64,000 nucleotides of DNA from an uncultured Lachnospiraceae bacterium (GCA_910587045.1 CAJULG010000002.1:124001-188000); one strand, 5' to 3'. Positions 1-9,542 are shown, counted from the first letter of the stretch. A program made the numbers and translations. The notes: generated from the letters alone by a model not told the origin.

Positions 1-1
1 T

Positions 2-1858
2 GAGCCGAAGATCATTATAAGTGAAGGAGATAAAAAGGCAAAGACAGAGGCAGGAGATGAAACGACTAAGAAAGCTCTGATCATTGCAGCTTTGAAAAAT
101 TATTTCGGCCTGACAGATGAGGAGATCAATGCAGCACTGGCAGATGAAAAATCGTTATACAAGGTAATGGCAAAGAAACTGCCGTATGAGACCGTACAGC
201 CCTTTAATGAATATCTGAAAACAAAAGAAGGAGCTCAGATCGTAGGGATCTGGCTGGAGGACGAATATCAGAGATATTATCCGTATAGTACACTGGCGTG
301 TCAGACATTAGGATTTACGGCAAGCGGTAATGCAGGAATCTCCGGTCTGGAGCAATTCTATAATGAGGATCTGAATGGTGTAGAGGGCCGCCAGTATGGT
401 TACCTGACCAGTGATCAGACTCTGCAGCGTACAACCAAGGAACCGATTAACGGATATTCTGTTGTAACAACCCTGGATACAAATATACAGTTGATCATAG
501 AAAAGAAAATAGCGGAATTTATGACAACAACGGGAGCAAAGAATGTTTCGGTTCTTGCCATGGATCCAAATAACGGAGAGATTCTTGCCATGGCGAATTC
601 CTATACCTTCGACTGTAATCAACCGTATAATGAGGAACATATATATTATCAGTTTGAAAATGGAGCAGGCGGCTATTCTTATGAACGGATTGTGGCTGCG
701 CCGTCCGATGTACCGACCGAGGAGGGAGCTGCACCGCCGGAGCCGGTAACCACGGTGCTTTCGGCTCCGACCGGTGCGGAACTGGTTGCACAGTTAACAG
801 AGGAAGAACGTCTGGATGCTCTGAATAAGGTCTGGAGAAACTATATAGTCAGCGACAGCTTTGAACCAGGTTCGACATTTAAACCATTTACTGTTGCCGC
901 GGGACTGGAGGAAGATATCATTCATGATGGAGAACGTTATCAATGTGACGGGCATTATACCGTGGTAGAGGGGCTAAAGCCGGTAAACTGCCATTTGTTA
1001 AGCGGACATGGAGAAGTGACGGTGGAAGGGGCGATCATGCAGTCCTGTAACTGTGCGCTGATGCAGATCGTGCAAAAGGAGGGTGCTTCGGTATTTTATA
1101 AGTATGAGACCATGTTTGGATTTGGAGGAAAGACCTATGTGGATCTTCCGGGAGAGGTAAATACCACTGCCGCAGGTCTGTTCTTTACGGAGGATAAGCT
1201 GAATCCGATGGAACTGGCGACCTCATCCTTTGGACAGGGTCAGAATATAACCATGATACAATTAAGCTCCGCATTTTGTTCTTTGATCAATGGAGGAAAC
1301 TATTATGCACCTCACGTTATGAAGCAGCTTGTCAATGAGAACGGGGATGTGATCACCAATCATGAACCGACCATTGTCCGGCGGACCATCTCAGAGCAGA
1401 CCTCAAGTTTATTAAAGGATTATATGTACCATACCGTAGAAAGCGGAACCGGAAAGCGGGTACGGATTGACGGTTATACCATTGGCGGAAAGACAGGGAC
1501 TGCGGAAAAGCTCCCGAGAGGAAATGAGAAGTATGTGATTTCCTTTATCGGTTTTGCACCGGTAGAAAAGCCAAAGATTGTCCTGTATGTAGTTGTAGAT
1601 GAACCGAAAGAAGCAGATCAGTCTCATAGTGGAGCATCCTCCCTGCTGGCGCATGATATATTTGCAGAGGTGCTTCCTTATATGAATGTGTTCCAGAGTA
1701 ATACCAGTGTAGATGACGGAAGTCCGGTGGTGGACGAGAATGCCACGCCGGTTCAGTCCAGTGAGGATCCGGAAGGCGGCACAGAGTCGGGAACTCAGGA
1801 ACCGGGAACAGAAGCCGGCGCTGCCGGAGAAACTACAGAGGCCGGTTCCGGGGAATAA
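2..1858 (+). CDS. Class B penicillin-binding protein (FtsI/SpoVD-type transpeptidase), 5' partial
   Basis: The reading frame is open from base 2, so the N-terminus, with its expected membrane anchor, lies outside the window. The protein cross-links peptidoglycan stem peptides at the septum or spore cortex. The visible part starts in the non-penicillin-binding dimerisation region and then shows the three transpeptidase motifs in order: STFK (bases 872-883, active Ser), SCN (1043-1051) and KTGT (1490-1501). About 50 residues rich in Pro, Ala and Glu are inserted just before the SxxK box. The C-terminus is a roughly 45-residue acidic Gly/Glu/Thr tail with no PASTA domain. A second PBP of the same class follows 73 bases later. 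Which of the two serves division and which sporulation cannot be told from sequence alone. Confidence 0.93.
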   Translation, partial: EPKIIISEGDKKAKTEAGDETTKKALIIAALKNYFGLTDEEINAALADEKSLYKVMAKKLPYETVQPFNEYLKTKEGAQIVGIWLEDEYQRYYPYSTLACQTLGFTASGNAGISGLEQFYNEDLNGVEGRQYGYLTSDQTLQRTTKEPINGYSVVTTLDTNIQLIIEKKIAEFMTTTGAKNVSVLAMDPNNGEILAMANSYTFDCNQPYNEEHIYYQFENGAGGYSYERIVAAPSDVPTEEGAAPPEPVTTVLSAPTGAELVAQLTEEERLDALNKVWRNYIVSDSFEPGSTFKPFTVAAGLEEDIIHDGERYQCDGHYTVVEGLKPVNCHLLSGHGEVTVEGAIMQSCNCALMQIVQKEGASVFYKYETMFGFGGKTYVDLPGEVNTTAAGLFFTEDKLNPMELATSSFGQGQNITMIQLSSAFCSLINGGNYYAPHVMKQLVNENGDVITNHEPTIVRRTISEQTSSLLKDYMYHTVESGTGKRVRIDGYTIGGKTGTAEKLPRGNEKYVISFIGFAPVEKPKIVLYVVVDEPKEADQSHSGASSLLAHDIFAEVLPYMNVFQSNTSVDDGSPVVDENATPVQSSEDPEGGTESGTQEPGTEAGAAGETTEAGSGE

Positions 1859-1931
1859 AATGTATGGAAATGATTCATATCAATACCTGCATCGGCGTAT
1901 ACTATACAGATAATTGCAGGATGATTGATCT

Positions 1932-3677
1932 ATGACTGGAGTAAAAACTTATAATCGGAAGAAAATGCTCATCATGTTCTGTATGATCTTTGCTGTGGCA
2001 ATGTTTCTGATTGGACGACTTGGTTATATCATGATCGGTCGTGGTGAATATTATTCGAATAAGGCACAGGCGCTTCATGAACGGGAACGGGCGATCAAGG
2101 CACCTAGAGGCAGAATTCTTGACCGGAATGGTGTGGTTCTGGCCGGCAATCGTCCGGTATGTACAATATCCGTTATTCACAGTCAGATCACAGACCCGGA
2201 ACAGGTGATCGAGGTGTTGAGCCGGGAACTTGGTATTTCTGAAGAGACAGTGCGGGCAAGGGTAGAAAAGGTTTCCTCCAGAGAAAAGATCAAGAGTAAC
2301 GTTGCAAAGGACGTTGCAGATGTGATCCGCTCCTATCATCTGGATGGAGTCATGGTGGATGAAGATTATAAGAGGTATTATCCGTTTGATGAGATGGCAT
2401 CAAGGGTGCTGGGATTTACCGGTTCTGATAATCAGGGAATCGTTGGACTTGAAGTGGAATATGATTCTGTGCTGCAGGGAAAGGATGGATATATTCTGAC
2501 AGTTACAGATGCAAACGGGATTGAACTGGTCAATACAGCAGAATCCAGACAGGAGCCGGTTGCGGGAAATGACCTGTATTTATCGATTGATGCAAATATT
2601 CAGTCTTATGTACAGCAGGAGGCTGAAAAGACGCTGATCGCCAAAGAAGCGATCGGGGTTTCCATTATTGTTATGAATCCGAAGAATGGTGAAATCTATG
2701 CTATGGTAAATGCGCCGGAGTATAATCTGAATGATCCGTATACTTTGAATACGGAAGGTGAATTTGCAACGGAGCAGGAAAAGCAGGATGCGCTGAATCA
2801 GATGTGGAGAAATTTCTGCATTAATGATACGTATGAACCGGGATCGATCTTCAAAACGGTTACAGCGACTGCGGCTTTTGAAAAAGGAGTTTTATCCGTA
2901 GAAGATACGTTTGTCTGTCCGGGATATCGGATGGTAGGTGACCGGATCATCAAGTGCCATAAGACCGTCGGTCACGGGTTAGAGACCTTCCGGGAGGGAA
3001 TCATGAATTCCTGCAATCCGGTATTTATGGATGTGGGAGCCAGGGTTGGCGTGGAGGACATGTACCATACTTATGAACAGCTGGGGCTGATGCGCCGGAC
3101 CGGAATTGATCTCCCGGGTGAAGCCACATCCATTATGCACAAGAAGGAAGATGTAAAAGAGGTTGATCTGGCGATCATGTCCTTTGGACAGTCCTTTCAG
3201 ATTACCCCCATGCAGCTGATCACAGCAGTAAGTGCCATTGAAAACGGGGGAAATCTGGTAACGCCTCATTTTGGGATGTATGCAACGGATCCGGATGGAA
3301 ACCGGATCAAGACCTTTGAATATCCGGTAGAATCCGGTGTAATATCGGCGGAAACCTCAGCAACGATGCGGGATCTGCTAGAAGCAGTTGTTGCTGAGGG
3401 AAGCGGGAGGAGAGGACAGGTGGCAGGATACCGGATTGCAGGAAAGACAGCAACCAGTGAGAAGCTTCCAAGAGGAAACGGAAAATATATTTCTTCGTTT
3501 ATAGGAATTGCACCTGCAGATGATCCACAGATCATTACACTGGTACTGATCAATGAACCGACCGGCATTTATTATGGTGGTACGATAGCGGCACCGGTGG
3601 CTCAACGGATTTATGAGAACATTCTTCCATATCTTGGAATAGAGGCAGAATATGAAGCAGAGGAGCCACAGGATTAA
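1932..3677 (+). CDS. Class B penicillin-binding protein (FtsI/SpoVD-type), second paralogue
   Basis: 581 residues. One N-terminal transmembrane segment (about residues 12-34) is followed by the conserved pedestal motif APRGRILDRNG and the transpeptidase domain. Active-site motifs are SIFK (S305), SCN (S360) and KTAT (K505-T508). The last departs from the usual KTGT because Gly is replaced by Ala. No PASTA repeats are present, and the tail is short and acidic. The ATG start has AGGATG about ten bases upstream. It is the downstream partner of the PBP that begins the window and precedes mraY, the usual dcw position of ftsI/spoVD. It probably works with the SEDS protein encoded at 6163. The role (division versus sporulation) is inferred only from position. 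Confidence 0.93.
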   Translation: MTGVKTYNRKKMLIMFCMIFAVAMFLIGRLGYIMIGRGEYYSNKAQALHERERAIKAPRGRILDRNGVVLAGNRPVCTISVIHSQITDPEQVIEVLSRELGISEETVRARVEKVSSREKIKSNVAKDVADVIRSYHLDGVMVDEDYKRYYPFDEMASRVLGFTGSDNQGIVGLEVEYDSVLQGKDGYILTVTDANGIELVNTAESRQEPVAGNDLYLSIDANIQSYVQQEAEKTLIAKEAIGVSIIVMNPKNGEIYAMVNAPEYNLNDPYTLNTEGEFATEQEKQDALNQMWRNFCINDTYEPGSIFKTVTATAAFEKGVLSVEDTFVCPGYRMVGDRIIKCHKTVGHGLETFREGIMNSCNPVFMDVGARVGVEDMYHTYEQLGLMRRTGIDLPGEATSIMHKKEDVKEVDLAIMSFGQSFQITPMQLITAVSAIENGGNLVTPHFGMYATDPDGNRIKTFEYPVESGVISAETSATMRDLLEAVVAEGSGRRGQVAGYRIAGKTATSEKLPRGNGKYISSFIGIAPADDPQIITLVLINEPTGIYYGGTIAAPVAQRIYENILPYLGIEAEYEAEEPQD

Positions 3678-3713
3678 AGAGGTCTGACGTGGCGGCAGGT
3701 GGAGGAAATAGGC

Positions 3714-3742
3714 TTGATTATCATAGGGAAAAGCATTATACT
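3714..3742 (+). promoter_or_regulatory. Sigma-A-type promoter upstream of mraY
   Basis: TTGATT (3714-3719) and TATACT (3737-3742) are separated by exactly 17 bases, and a GTGAGGTG ribosome binding site follows before the mraY ATG. This would let mraY-murD-ftsW-divIB be expressed apart from the two upstream PBP genes. Seen in sequence only; start site not mapped. Confidence 0.55.
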
Positions 3743-3778
3743 AGGATAGTTAAAGTACAAAAGTGTGAGGTGTGAATC

Positions 3779-4738
3779 ATGAATATTAATTATGACGTAG
3801 TATTGCCTGTTCTGATCTCTTTTGGAATCAGTGTAGTGTTAAGCCCGTTAATTATACCATTTTTGAAGAAATTGAAGTTTGGACAGTTTGTACGGGATGA
3901 CGGGCCGGAATCCCATTTGAAGAAGTCAGGCACTCCAACTATGGGCGGTCTGATCATTTTGTGCAGTATAGTTGGTACTTCCCTGATCTATGTGAAGGAT
4001 TATCCGAAGATTCTCCCGATTCTATTTGTATCCCTGGGATTTGGTCTGATCGGGTTTTTTGATGATTATATCAAGGTGGTAATGAAGCGTTCCATGGGAC
4101 TTCGGGCCTGGCAGAAGATGGCGCTTCAGATCGTGGTGACTGGTGTCTTTTGTTACTATATTATGACACAGACGGATCTGGGAACCAGGATGCGGATCCC
4201 GTTCTGGGAGGGTCATTATCTGGAGGTAGGCTTCTGGTATATTCCCCTGCTTTTTATTGTAGTGCTTGGAACCGTAAACGGTGCGAACTTTACAGATGGC
4301 CTGGATGGTCTGGCATCTTCTGTCACAGTTTTGATCGCAACCTATTTTACGGTGGTTGCAGTAGGGATAAAGGCAGGGATCGAGCCGATCACCTGTGCAG
4401 TTTTAGGGGCTCTTTTAGGGTTTCTGGTATATAATGTATATCCGGCAAGAGTATTTATGGGTGATACGGGATCTCTTGCATTAGGCGGTTTTGTAGCAGC
4501 TACTGCATATATTATGGAAATGCCGTTGTTTATTCCGATCGTGGCATTGGTATATCTGGTGGAGGTATTATCAGTTATCATTCAGGTTACTTCCTACAAG
4601 ACGACAGGAAAGCGTCCATTCAAAATGGCACCGATCCATCATCATTTTGAATTATCCGGCTGGCCGGAAACCAAGGTAGTAGCTATTTTTTCAATTATAA
4701 CTACAATACTTTGTATGATCGGATTATTAGCAATATAG
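3779..4738 (+). CDS. mraY: Phospho-N-acetylmuramoyl-pentapeptide transferase
   Basis: 319 residues, the usual length. MraY transfers phospho-MurNAc-pentapeptide onto undecaprenyl phosphate to make lipid I at the cytoplasmic face of the membrane. The sequence is polytopic with about ten hydrophobic segments. It shows the family hallmarks: the KKSGTPTMGG loop near residue 48, the FFDDYIK aspartate motif near residue 94, the NFTDGLDGLA motif near residue 170, and the C-terminal PIHHHFEL histidine loop. The start is supported by a GTGAGGTG ribosome binding site. It lies directly ahead of murD. murF, commonly found just upstream in Firmicutes, is absent here. Confidence 0.98.
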   Translation: MNINYDVVLPVLISFGISVVLSPLIIPFLKKLKFGQFVRDDGPESHLKKSGTPTMGGLIILCSIVGTSLIYVKDYPKILPILFVSLGFGLIGFFDDYIKVVMKRSMGLRAWQKMALQIVVTGVFCYYIMTQTDLGTRMRIPFWEGHYLEVGFWYIPLLFIVVLGTVNGANFTDGLDGLASSVTVLIATYFTVVAVGIKAGIEPITCAVLGALLGFLVYNVYPARVFMGDTGSLALGGFVAATAYIMEMPLFIPIVALVYLVEVLSVIIQVTSYKTTGKRPFKMAPIHHHFELSGWPETKVVAIFSIITTILCMIGLLAI

Positions 4739-4781
4739 ATGGAATGGAACAGACAAAATTGGGTCTGTGTGGAGGTAAAAG

Positions 4782-6140
4782 ATGGAATTTAACAAAAGAG
4801 TGGTGGTTGCAGGAGCTGGAAAAAGCGGTATTGCCGCAGCCCGGCTGCTATTAGAGCAGGGGGCAGAGGTGATCGTATTTGACCAGAATGATCAGGCTGA
4901 TAAATTAGAGATTTTACATAAGCTGGGAGATTATGAAAAGGCAGGAGTTGTGATCGGAACACTGGATGATGCATTGCTGGATACGGTAGATCTGATGGTG
5001 ATCAGTCCGGGAATATCAGTGGAAGCTCCCTTTACAGAGGCGTTTCGAAGCCGTGGTATCCCGATCTGGGGTGAGATTGAACTGGCATATCAGTGTGCCA
5101 GAGGCAAACTGGCGGCTATCACCGGAACCAATGGCAAGACCACGACTACTGCGCTGGCCGGCATGATCTGTCATCTTTATTGTGACAATTCTTTTACAGT
5201 AGGAAATATAGGCATACCATTTACGGAGGTTGCCGGAAGGACGACAGACGACAGCATGGTCATTGCAGAGATCAGCAGTTTCCAGTTAGAAACAGTGGCA
5301 GAATTTCGGCCGGAGGTCAGCGCCATATTAAATGTAACTCCGGATCATTTAGATCGGCATCACACCTTTGAATGCTATCGGGATACGAAACAGAAGATTA
5401 CCATGAATCAGACCCGGGAACAGTTCTGTGTTCTGAATTATGATGATGTGGAAACGAGAGAAATGGGAAAACGGATACCAGCCGTTCCGGTTTATTTCAG
5501 CCGACTGAAAGATTTAGAGGAAGGTGTCTGCTTAAAGGGCAGTCAGATCGTTCTGCGGGAGCATGGAGCCGAGTTTCCGGTGCTGTCGGTGGAGGAAATG
5601 AAACTGCTGGGAAATCATAACGTAGAAAATTATATGGCAGCTATTGCAATTACTTATTATATGGGTGTGCCACTGGAAGTGATCCGTAAGGGGTGTCTGG
5701 AATTCCAGGGAGTGGAGCACCGGATTGAATTTGTAAAAGAGGTAAACGGTGTCCGGTATTACAATGATTCAAAGGGAACCAACCCGGATGCTGCGATCAA
5801 GGGGATTCAGGCAATGAACCGTCCGACGCTTCTGATCGGAGGCGGTTATGATAAGAAAGCTTCTTTTGATGAATGGATCACAAGTTTTGATGGAAAGGTG
5901 CGGTATCTGGTTCTGATCGGGCAGACTGCAGAGATTATTGCAGAGACTGCGAAAAGGCATGGATTTGAAGCAGTTATTCTGGAGGAAAATCTGGAGAAGG
6001 CGGTTCAGAAATGTCATGAACTGGCGGTGGAGGGAGATGCAGTTCTGCTATCTCCGGCCTGTGCAAGCTGGGGACAGTTTGATAATTATGAACAGAGAGG
6101 CAACTGCTTCAAGGAACTGGTTCAGGCATTGCCGGAATAA
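4782..6140 (+). CDS. murD: UDP-N-acetylmuramoyl-L-alanine--D-glutamate ligase
   Basis: 452 residues, normal for the family. MurD adds D-Glu to UDP-MurNAc-L-Ala in the cytoplasm, using ATP. An N-terminal Rossmann-like UDP-binding domain opens with GAGKSGIAAARLL. The ATP-binding P-loop GTNGKTTTT lies near residue 116, followed by the central Mur-ligase signature (EISSFQLE, then NVTPDHLDRH). The C-terminal domain carries the YYNDSKGTNPDA motif. The ATG has a GGAGG ribosome binding site. It is spaced 43 bases after mraY and 22 bases before ftsW, consistent with one operon. Confidence 0.98.
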   Translation: MEFNKRVVVAGAGKSGIAAARLLLEQGAEVIVFDQNDQADKLEILHKLGDYEKAGVVIGTLDDALLDTVDLMVISPGISVEAPFTEAFRSRGIPIWGEIELAYQCARGKLAAITGTNGKTTTTALAGMICHLYCDNSFTVGNIGIPFTEVAGRTTDDSMVIAEISSFQLETVAEFRPEVSAILNVTPDHLDRHHTFECYRDTKQKITMNQTREQFCVLNYDDVETREMGKRIPAVPVYFSRLKDLEEGVCLKGSQIVLREHGAEFPVLSVEEMKLLGNHNVENYMAAIAITYYMGVPLEVIRKGCLEFQGVEHRIEFVKEVNGVRYYNDSKGTNPDAAIKGIQAMNRPTLLIGGGYDKKASFDEWITSFDGKVRYLVLIGQTAEIIAETAKRHGFEAVILEENLEKAVQKCHELAVEGDAVLLSPACASWGQFDNYEQRGNCFKELVQALPE

Positions 6141-6162
6141 GTAAAGGTTGAGGTATATCAGA

Positions 6163-7305
6163 ATGAGAGAAGATCGTCAGGACAATCAGAATCAGCCAAG
6201 ACGGAAACGGATACGGTTTTGGAATCCGGGTGAGTACTTTGATTATTCACTGCTATTTATCATACTCTTTTTGGTGGGATTTGGCCTGATCATGGTATAT
6301 AGTACCAGCTCCTATACCTCCTCACTGGATTATGGGGATGCTGCATTTTTCTTTAAGCGGCAGGCTGCATTTGCAGTATTGGGAATTGTTACGATGCTGT
6401 TGGTATCCAAAGTTGATTATCATTTTCTGAAGCGGCTGACAGTACTGGCATTTATCGGTATTGGTATTATGACGCTTGCAGTGCTGATCGTCGGCAGTGC
6501 CGGCGGCGGTTCAACTCGTTGGCTGGAAATCGGACCATTGCGGTTTCAGCCTTCGGAACTGGCAAAGATGGCGATCATTATGTATGTGGCATATGCTACC
6601 ACCTCTCAGGTCTGGAAGCTGAATGACTGGAAGGTTCTGGTAAAGATCATGATCCCTCCGGTGATCCTGACCGGTTTTATTGCGATCGAGAACCTAAGCA
6701 CTGCTATCATATGTGGTGTCATTATTGTAGCGATTTTGTTTGTTGCAAGTCCGAAGTATTCCCATTTTATTATTGTTGGAGTGATCGGCTGCATTGGCGG
6801 TGCATTGTTTATCCTGACTGCCGGTTACCGGAGTGACCGGATTGACGCCTGGCTGAATCTGGAGACCCATCCGAAAGGTTATCAGACCTTACAGGCATTA
6901 TATGCGATCGGCTCCGGCGGACTATGGGGCAAAGGGTTGGGACAGAGCATTCAGAAGATGGATTTTATCCCGGAAGCACATAATGACATGATCTTTTCCG
7001 TGATCTGTGAGGAACTGGGAATCGTTGGCGGTGTTTCCCTGATCCTGCTGTTTATCATACTGATCTGGCGGCTGATGGTAATCGTTATGAATGCCAGTGA
7101 TCTATATGGAGCGCTGCTGGTGGTCGGTGTACTGACTCATGTGGCGGTACAGGTATTGATCAATATTGCAGTTGTTACGAATACAATGCCGAATACCGGT
7201 ATTCCCCTTCCTTTTATCAGTTATGGAGGTACGTCGCTGGTCTTTCTGCTGGTAGAAATGGGAATCGTGCTATCGGTAGCAAGGCAGATAAAGATTCGAA
7301 AGTAG
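6163..7305 (+). CDS. ftsW: SEDS-family peptidoglycan polymerase (FtsW/SpoVE-like)
   Basis: 380 residues from the ATG at 6163, chosen because AAAGGTTGAGG ends nine bases upstream; a TTG at 6148 is the in-frame alternative. SEDS proteins polymerise lipid II into glycan strands together with a class B PBP. About ten transmembrane segments follow a short basic cytoplasmic N-terminus. Family motifs are visible: STRWLEIGPLRFQPSELAK in the first large loop and the C-terminal NTGIPLPFISYGGTS. Position between murD and divIB argues for FtsW. SpoVE is a close paralogue in spore formers and cannot be excluded. murG, which often follows, is missing. Confidence 0.92.
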   Translation: MREDRQDNQNQPRRKRIRFWNPGEYFDYSLLFIILFLVGFGLIMVYSTSSYTSSLDYGDAAFFFKRQAAFAVLGIVTMLLVSKVDYHFLKRLTVLAFIGIGIMTLAVLIVGSAGGGSTRWLEIGPLRFQPSELAKMAIIMYVAYATTSQVWKLNDWKVLVKIMIPPVILTGFIAIENLSTAIICGVIIVAILFVASPKYSHFIIVGVIGCIGGALFILTAGYRSDRIDAWLNLETHPKGYQTLQALYAIGSGGLWGKGLGQSIQKMDFIPEAHNDMIFSVICEELGIVGGVSLILLFIILIWRLMVIVMNASDLYGALLVVGVLTHVAVQVLINIAVVTNTMPNTGIPLPFISYGGTSLVFLLVEMGIVLSVARQIKIRK

Positions 7306-7326
7306 AAGATTGGATAAGGTGGTATC

Positions 7327-8079
7327 GTGGACAGAGTAGAACAAGAAGAACAGAATTCTTCCCGCAAAGGAAGAAAAGGCCGGGTAATTACCGGTATGAT
7401 CCTGGCATTGCTGCTGGTCGGCGGAATCGTAATATTTACCCAATTTAAAATCGAAACCATACAGGTAACCGGTAATATTCATTATACAGAACAGGAGATC
7501 ATAGATCTGGTGATCGGAGATGGTTATAATCAGAATACTCTGGTTCTGTATCTGAAGAATAAATTACAGCCGATGGAACCTATTCCGTTTGTGGAAAAGG
7601 TAGATGTAGAGTATATTTCCAACCACGTGGTCACGATTACTGTATATGAAAAGGCTCTGGCCGGCTGTGTTAAATTCATGAATGAATACATGTATTTTGA
7701 TAAGGATGGTGTAGTATTGGAAAGTTCCCGGGAAAAGGTGTCAGATATCCCATGCATTACAGGAATTCAATTTGATACCATGGTTATGTATGAACCGCTT
7801 CCGATCGAGGACAAGACGTTCTTTCATACGGTATTGACCCTGACCCAGTTATTGCAGAAATATGAGCTCCCGATCGACGATATCCGGTTTACCTCTCAGC
7901 AGGAGATTATCCTGTATTATCAGGATATTCAGATTTTACTGGGGGATGGCAGCAATGTGGAAGAACAGATCAGTGAACTGGGAAATATTTTAAAAAGTAT
8001 TGAAGGGAAAAGCGGTACTTTGTATATGAAAGATTATACAATAGAGAGAGGAGATGTAGTTTTTCGTGAAAATCAATAA
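7327..8079 (+). CDS. divIB: Cell division protein DivIB/FtsQ
   Basis: 250 residues beginning at GTG with an AAGGTGG ribosome binding site. The architecture is typical: a basic cytoplasmic N-terminus (about 25 residues), one transmembrane helix (about 21-40), an extracellular POTRA domain opening with the phrase IQVTGNIHYTEQEI, then the beta domain. DivIB/FtsQ is a bitopic divisome protein that regulates the FtsW-PBP synthase complex. It is the last gene before ftsZ. ftsA, which normally separates ftsQ and ftsZ in many bacteria, is not here. Confidence 0.93.
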   Translation: MDRVEQEEQNSSRKGRKGRVITGMILALLLVGGIVIFTQFKIETIQVTGNIHYTEQEIIDLVIGDGYNQNTLVLYLKNKLQPMEPIPFVEKVDVEYISNHVVTITVYEKALAGCVKFMNEYMYFDKDGVVLESSREKVSDIPCITGIQFDTMVMYEPLPIEDKTFFHTVLTLTQLLQKYELPIDDIRFTSQQEIILYYQDIQILLGDGSNVEEQISELGNILKSIEGKSGTLYMKDYTIERGDVVFRENQ

Positions 8080-8086
8080 ATTTCAG

Positions 8087-8115
8087 TTGAATTTTTCGTA
8101 AAAAAAATATATTAT
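8087..8115 (+). promoter_or_regulatory. Sigma-A-type promoter upstream of ftsZ
   Basis: TTGAAT (8087-8092) and TATTAT (8110-8115) with a 17-base spacer lie just beyond the divIB stop, about 70 bases before the ftsZ start. The A/T-rich gap of about 100 bases contains no other gene. Confidence 0.5.
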
Positions 8116-8183
8116 AGAAAGTAGGTATATATGTCTTTTGACAGATATAATAGATAGGGATTAATTTTAAGGAGGATAGAGCT

Positions 8184-9434
8184 GTGATCGAAATCGAATC
8201 CAAAGAAGAGAAAACACCTGCTAAGATTCTTGTAATTGGTGTGGGAGGCGCAGGTAATAATGCGGTCAACAGAATGATAGATGAAAATGTAGAGGGTGTG
8301 GAGCTTGTTGCAGTCAATACGGACAAGCAGGCGCTGGCTTTAAACAAGGCAACTACAAAGATTCAGATCGGTGAAAAGCTGACGAAGGGATTGGGAGCCG
8401 GTGCAAAGCCTGAGATTGGTGCACAGGCAGTAGAAGAGAACCGGGAAGAACTGGTGGATTTAATGAAGGAAGCCAATATGGTATTCGTTACCTGTGGAAT
8501 GGGCGGCGGTACCGGTACCGGGGCTGCCCCAAAGATTGCAGAGATGGCAAAGAATCTTGGGATACTGACAGTCGGTGTTGTGACGAAACCATTTAAGTTT
8601 GAAGGCAGACCGAGGATGAATAATGCCTTGTCCGGTATTGAAGCATTACGGGACAATGTAGATACATTGATCGTGATCCCGAATGACAAGCTGCTTCAGA
8701 TCTGCAGTAAGAATACATCTATCCCGGAAGCCTTGAAGAAGGCAGACGAGGTATTGCAGCAGGGTGTACAGGGTGTTACAGACCTGATCAATAAGCCGGG
8801 TCTGATCAATCTGGACTTTGCAGATATTCAGACAGTAATGCGGGATAAGGGTATCGCACATATCGGTATTGGCAAGGCATCCGGTGAGAATAAGGCAGTA
8901 GAGGCAATTAAGCTTGCAATGGAGAGTCCGTTATTAGAAACAACCGTATCCGGTGCAACGGATATCATCATCAATTTCTCCGGAGATGTTGGAATTATGG
9001 ATACCAGTGAAGCAGTATCTTATGCATCCGAGATTGCCGGCGAGGAGGTAAATATTATCTTTGGTACGGTTGATGCGGATATTACCACGGATGAATTAAG
9101 CATTACTATAATCGCGACCGGTATTGATACGCCGAAGCAGCAGCCGGCAGGCGGATTTGCAGCAACCGGCAGGGCAGGTATGGCAGGTACGGTTCCAACC
9201 TATTCCGGACAGCCGATCGCACAGTCCCGTCCGGTACAGCAGGCAGTACCGGTACAACAGGCAACACCGGTACAGCAGACAGCGGCTAAGCCATCTTTCC
9301 TGAGTGGCGCAGCAGCTACAGCATCCTCCAGACCGGCAACAACGGTGGAACCGCAGGCAGTGGAACGCAGGGCACCGGCAAAGCCAAACGTAGATGGCGG
9401 GATCAAGATACCGGAATTCTTAAGAAGAAAATAG
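8184..9434 (+). CDS. ftsZ: Cell division GTPase FtsZ
   Basis: 416 residues. FtsZ polymerises into the cytokinetic Z ring. The tubulin signature GGGTGTG is at residues 107-113. The N-terminal nucleotide-binding fold begins IGVGGAGNNAVNRM, and the T7 synergy loop NLDFADIQTVM is present. A variable, Gln/Pro/Ala-rich linker of about 75 residues (VQQ/PVQQ repeats) leads to the conserved C-terminal peptide IKIPEFLRRK, which binds membrane tethers such as FtsA, SepF or EzrA. The GTG start has a TAAGGAGG ribosome binding site at 8168. It is followed by a strong terminator. Confidence 0.99.
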   Translation: MIEIESKEEKTPAKILVIGVGGAGNNAVNRMIDENVEGVELVAVNTDKQALALNKATTKIQIGEKLTKGLGAGAKPEIGAQAVEENREELVDLMKEANMVFVTCGMGGGTGTGAAPKIAEMAKNLGILTVGVVTKPFKFEGRPRMNNALSGIEALRDNVDTLIVIPNDKLLQICSKNTSIPEALKKADEVLQQGVQGVTDLINKPGLINLDFADIQTVMRDKGIAHIGIGKASGENKAVEAIKLAMESPLLETTVSGATDIIINFSGDVGIMDTSEAVSYASEIAGEEVNIIFGTVDADITTDELSITIIATGIDTPKQQPAGGFAATGRAGMAGTVPTYSGQPIAQSRPVQQAVPVQQATPVQQTAAKPSFLSGAAATASSRPATTVEPQAVERRAPAKPNVDGGIKIPEFLRRK

Positions 9435-9451
9435 TACAGGAATGAGAATGT

Positions 9452-9483
9452 CCCCTCTGTGAATGATCACAGAGGGGTTTTTT
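9452..9483 (+). terminator. Rho-independent terminator after ftsZ
   Basis: A perfect 10-bp stem (CCCCTCTGTG / CACAGAGGGG) with a six-base loop is followed by six T residues. It closes the division operon before spoIIGA. Confidence 0.95.
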
Positions 9484-9509
9484 ATGTGCAATCCGCCATC
9501 AGGACTCCT

Positions 9510-9525
9510 CCCGTCTTACGACGGG
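9510..9525 (+). repeat. Short GC-rich hairpin between ftsZ terminator and spoIIGA promoter
   Basis: CCCGTC and GACGGG pair around a TTAC loop. There is no T tract, so it is not a typical terminator. It sits between the ftsZ terminator and the Spo0A box; function unknown. Confidence 0.4.
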
Positions 9526-9542
9526 CCCCTCCTCATGGCAAG

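Noticed and set aside
8138..8151. TTGACA followed by TATAAT before ftsZ
   Set aside because: The two hexamers are only two bases apart, so they cannot form one promoter. TTGAAT/TATTAT at 8087-8115 has correct spacing.
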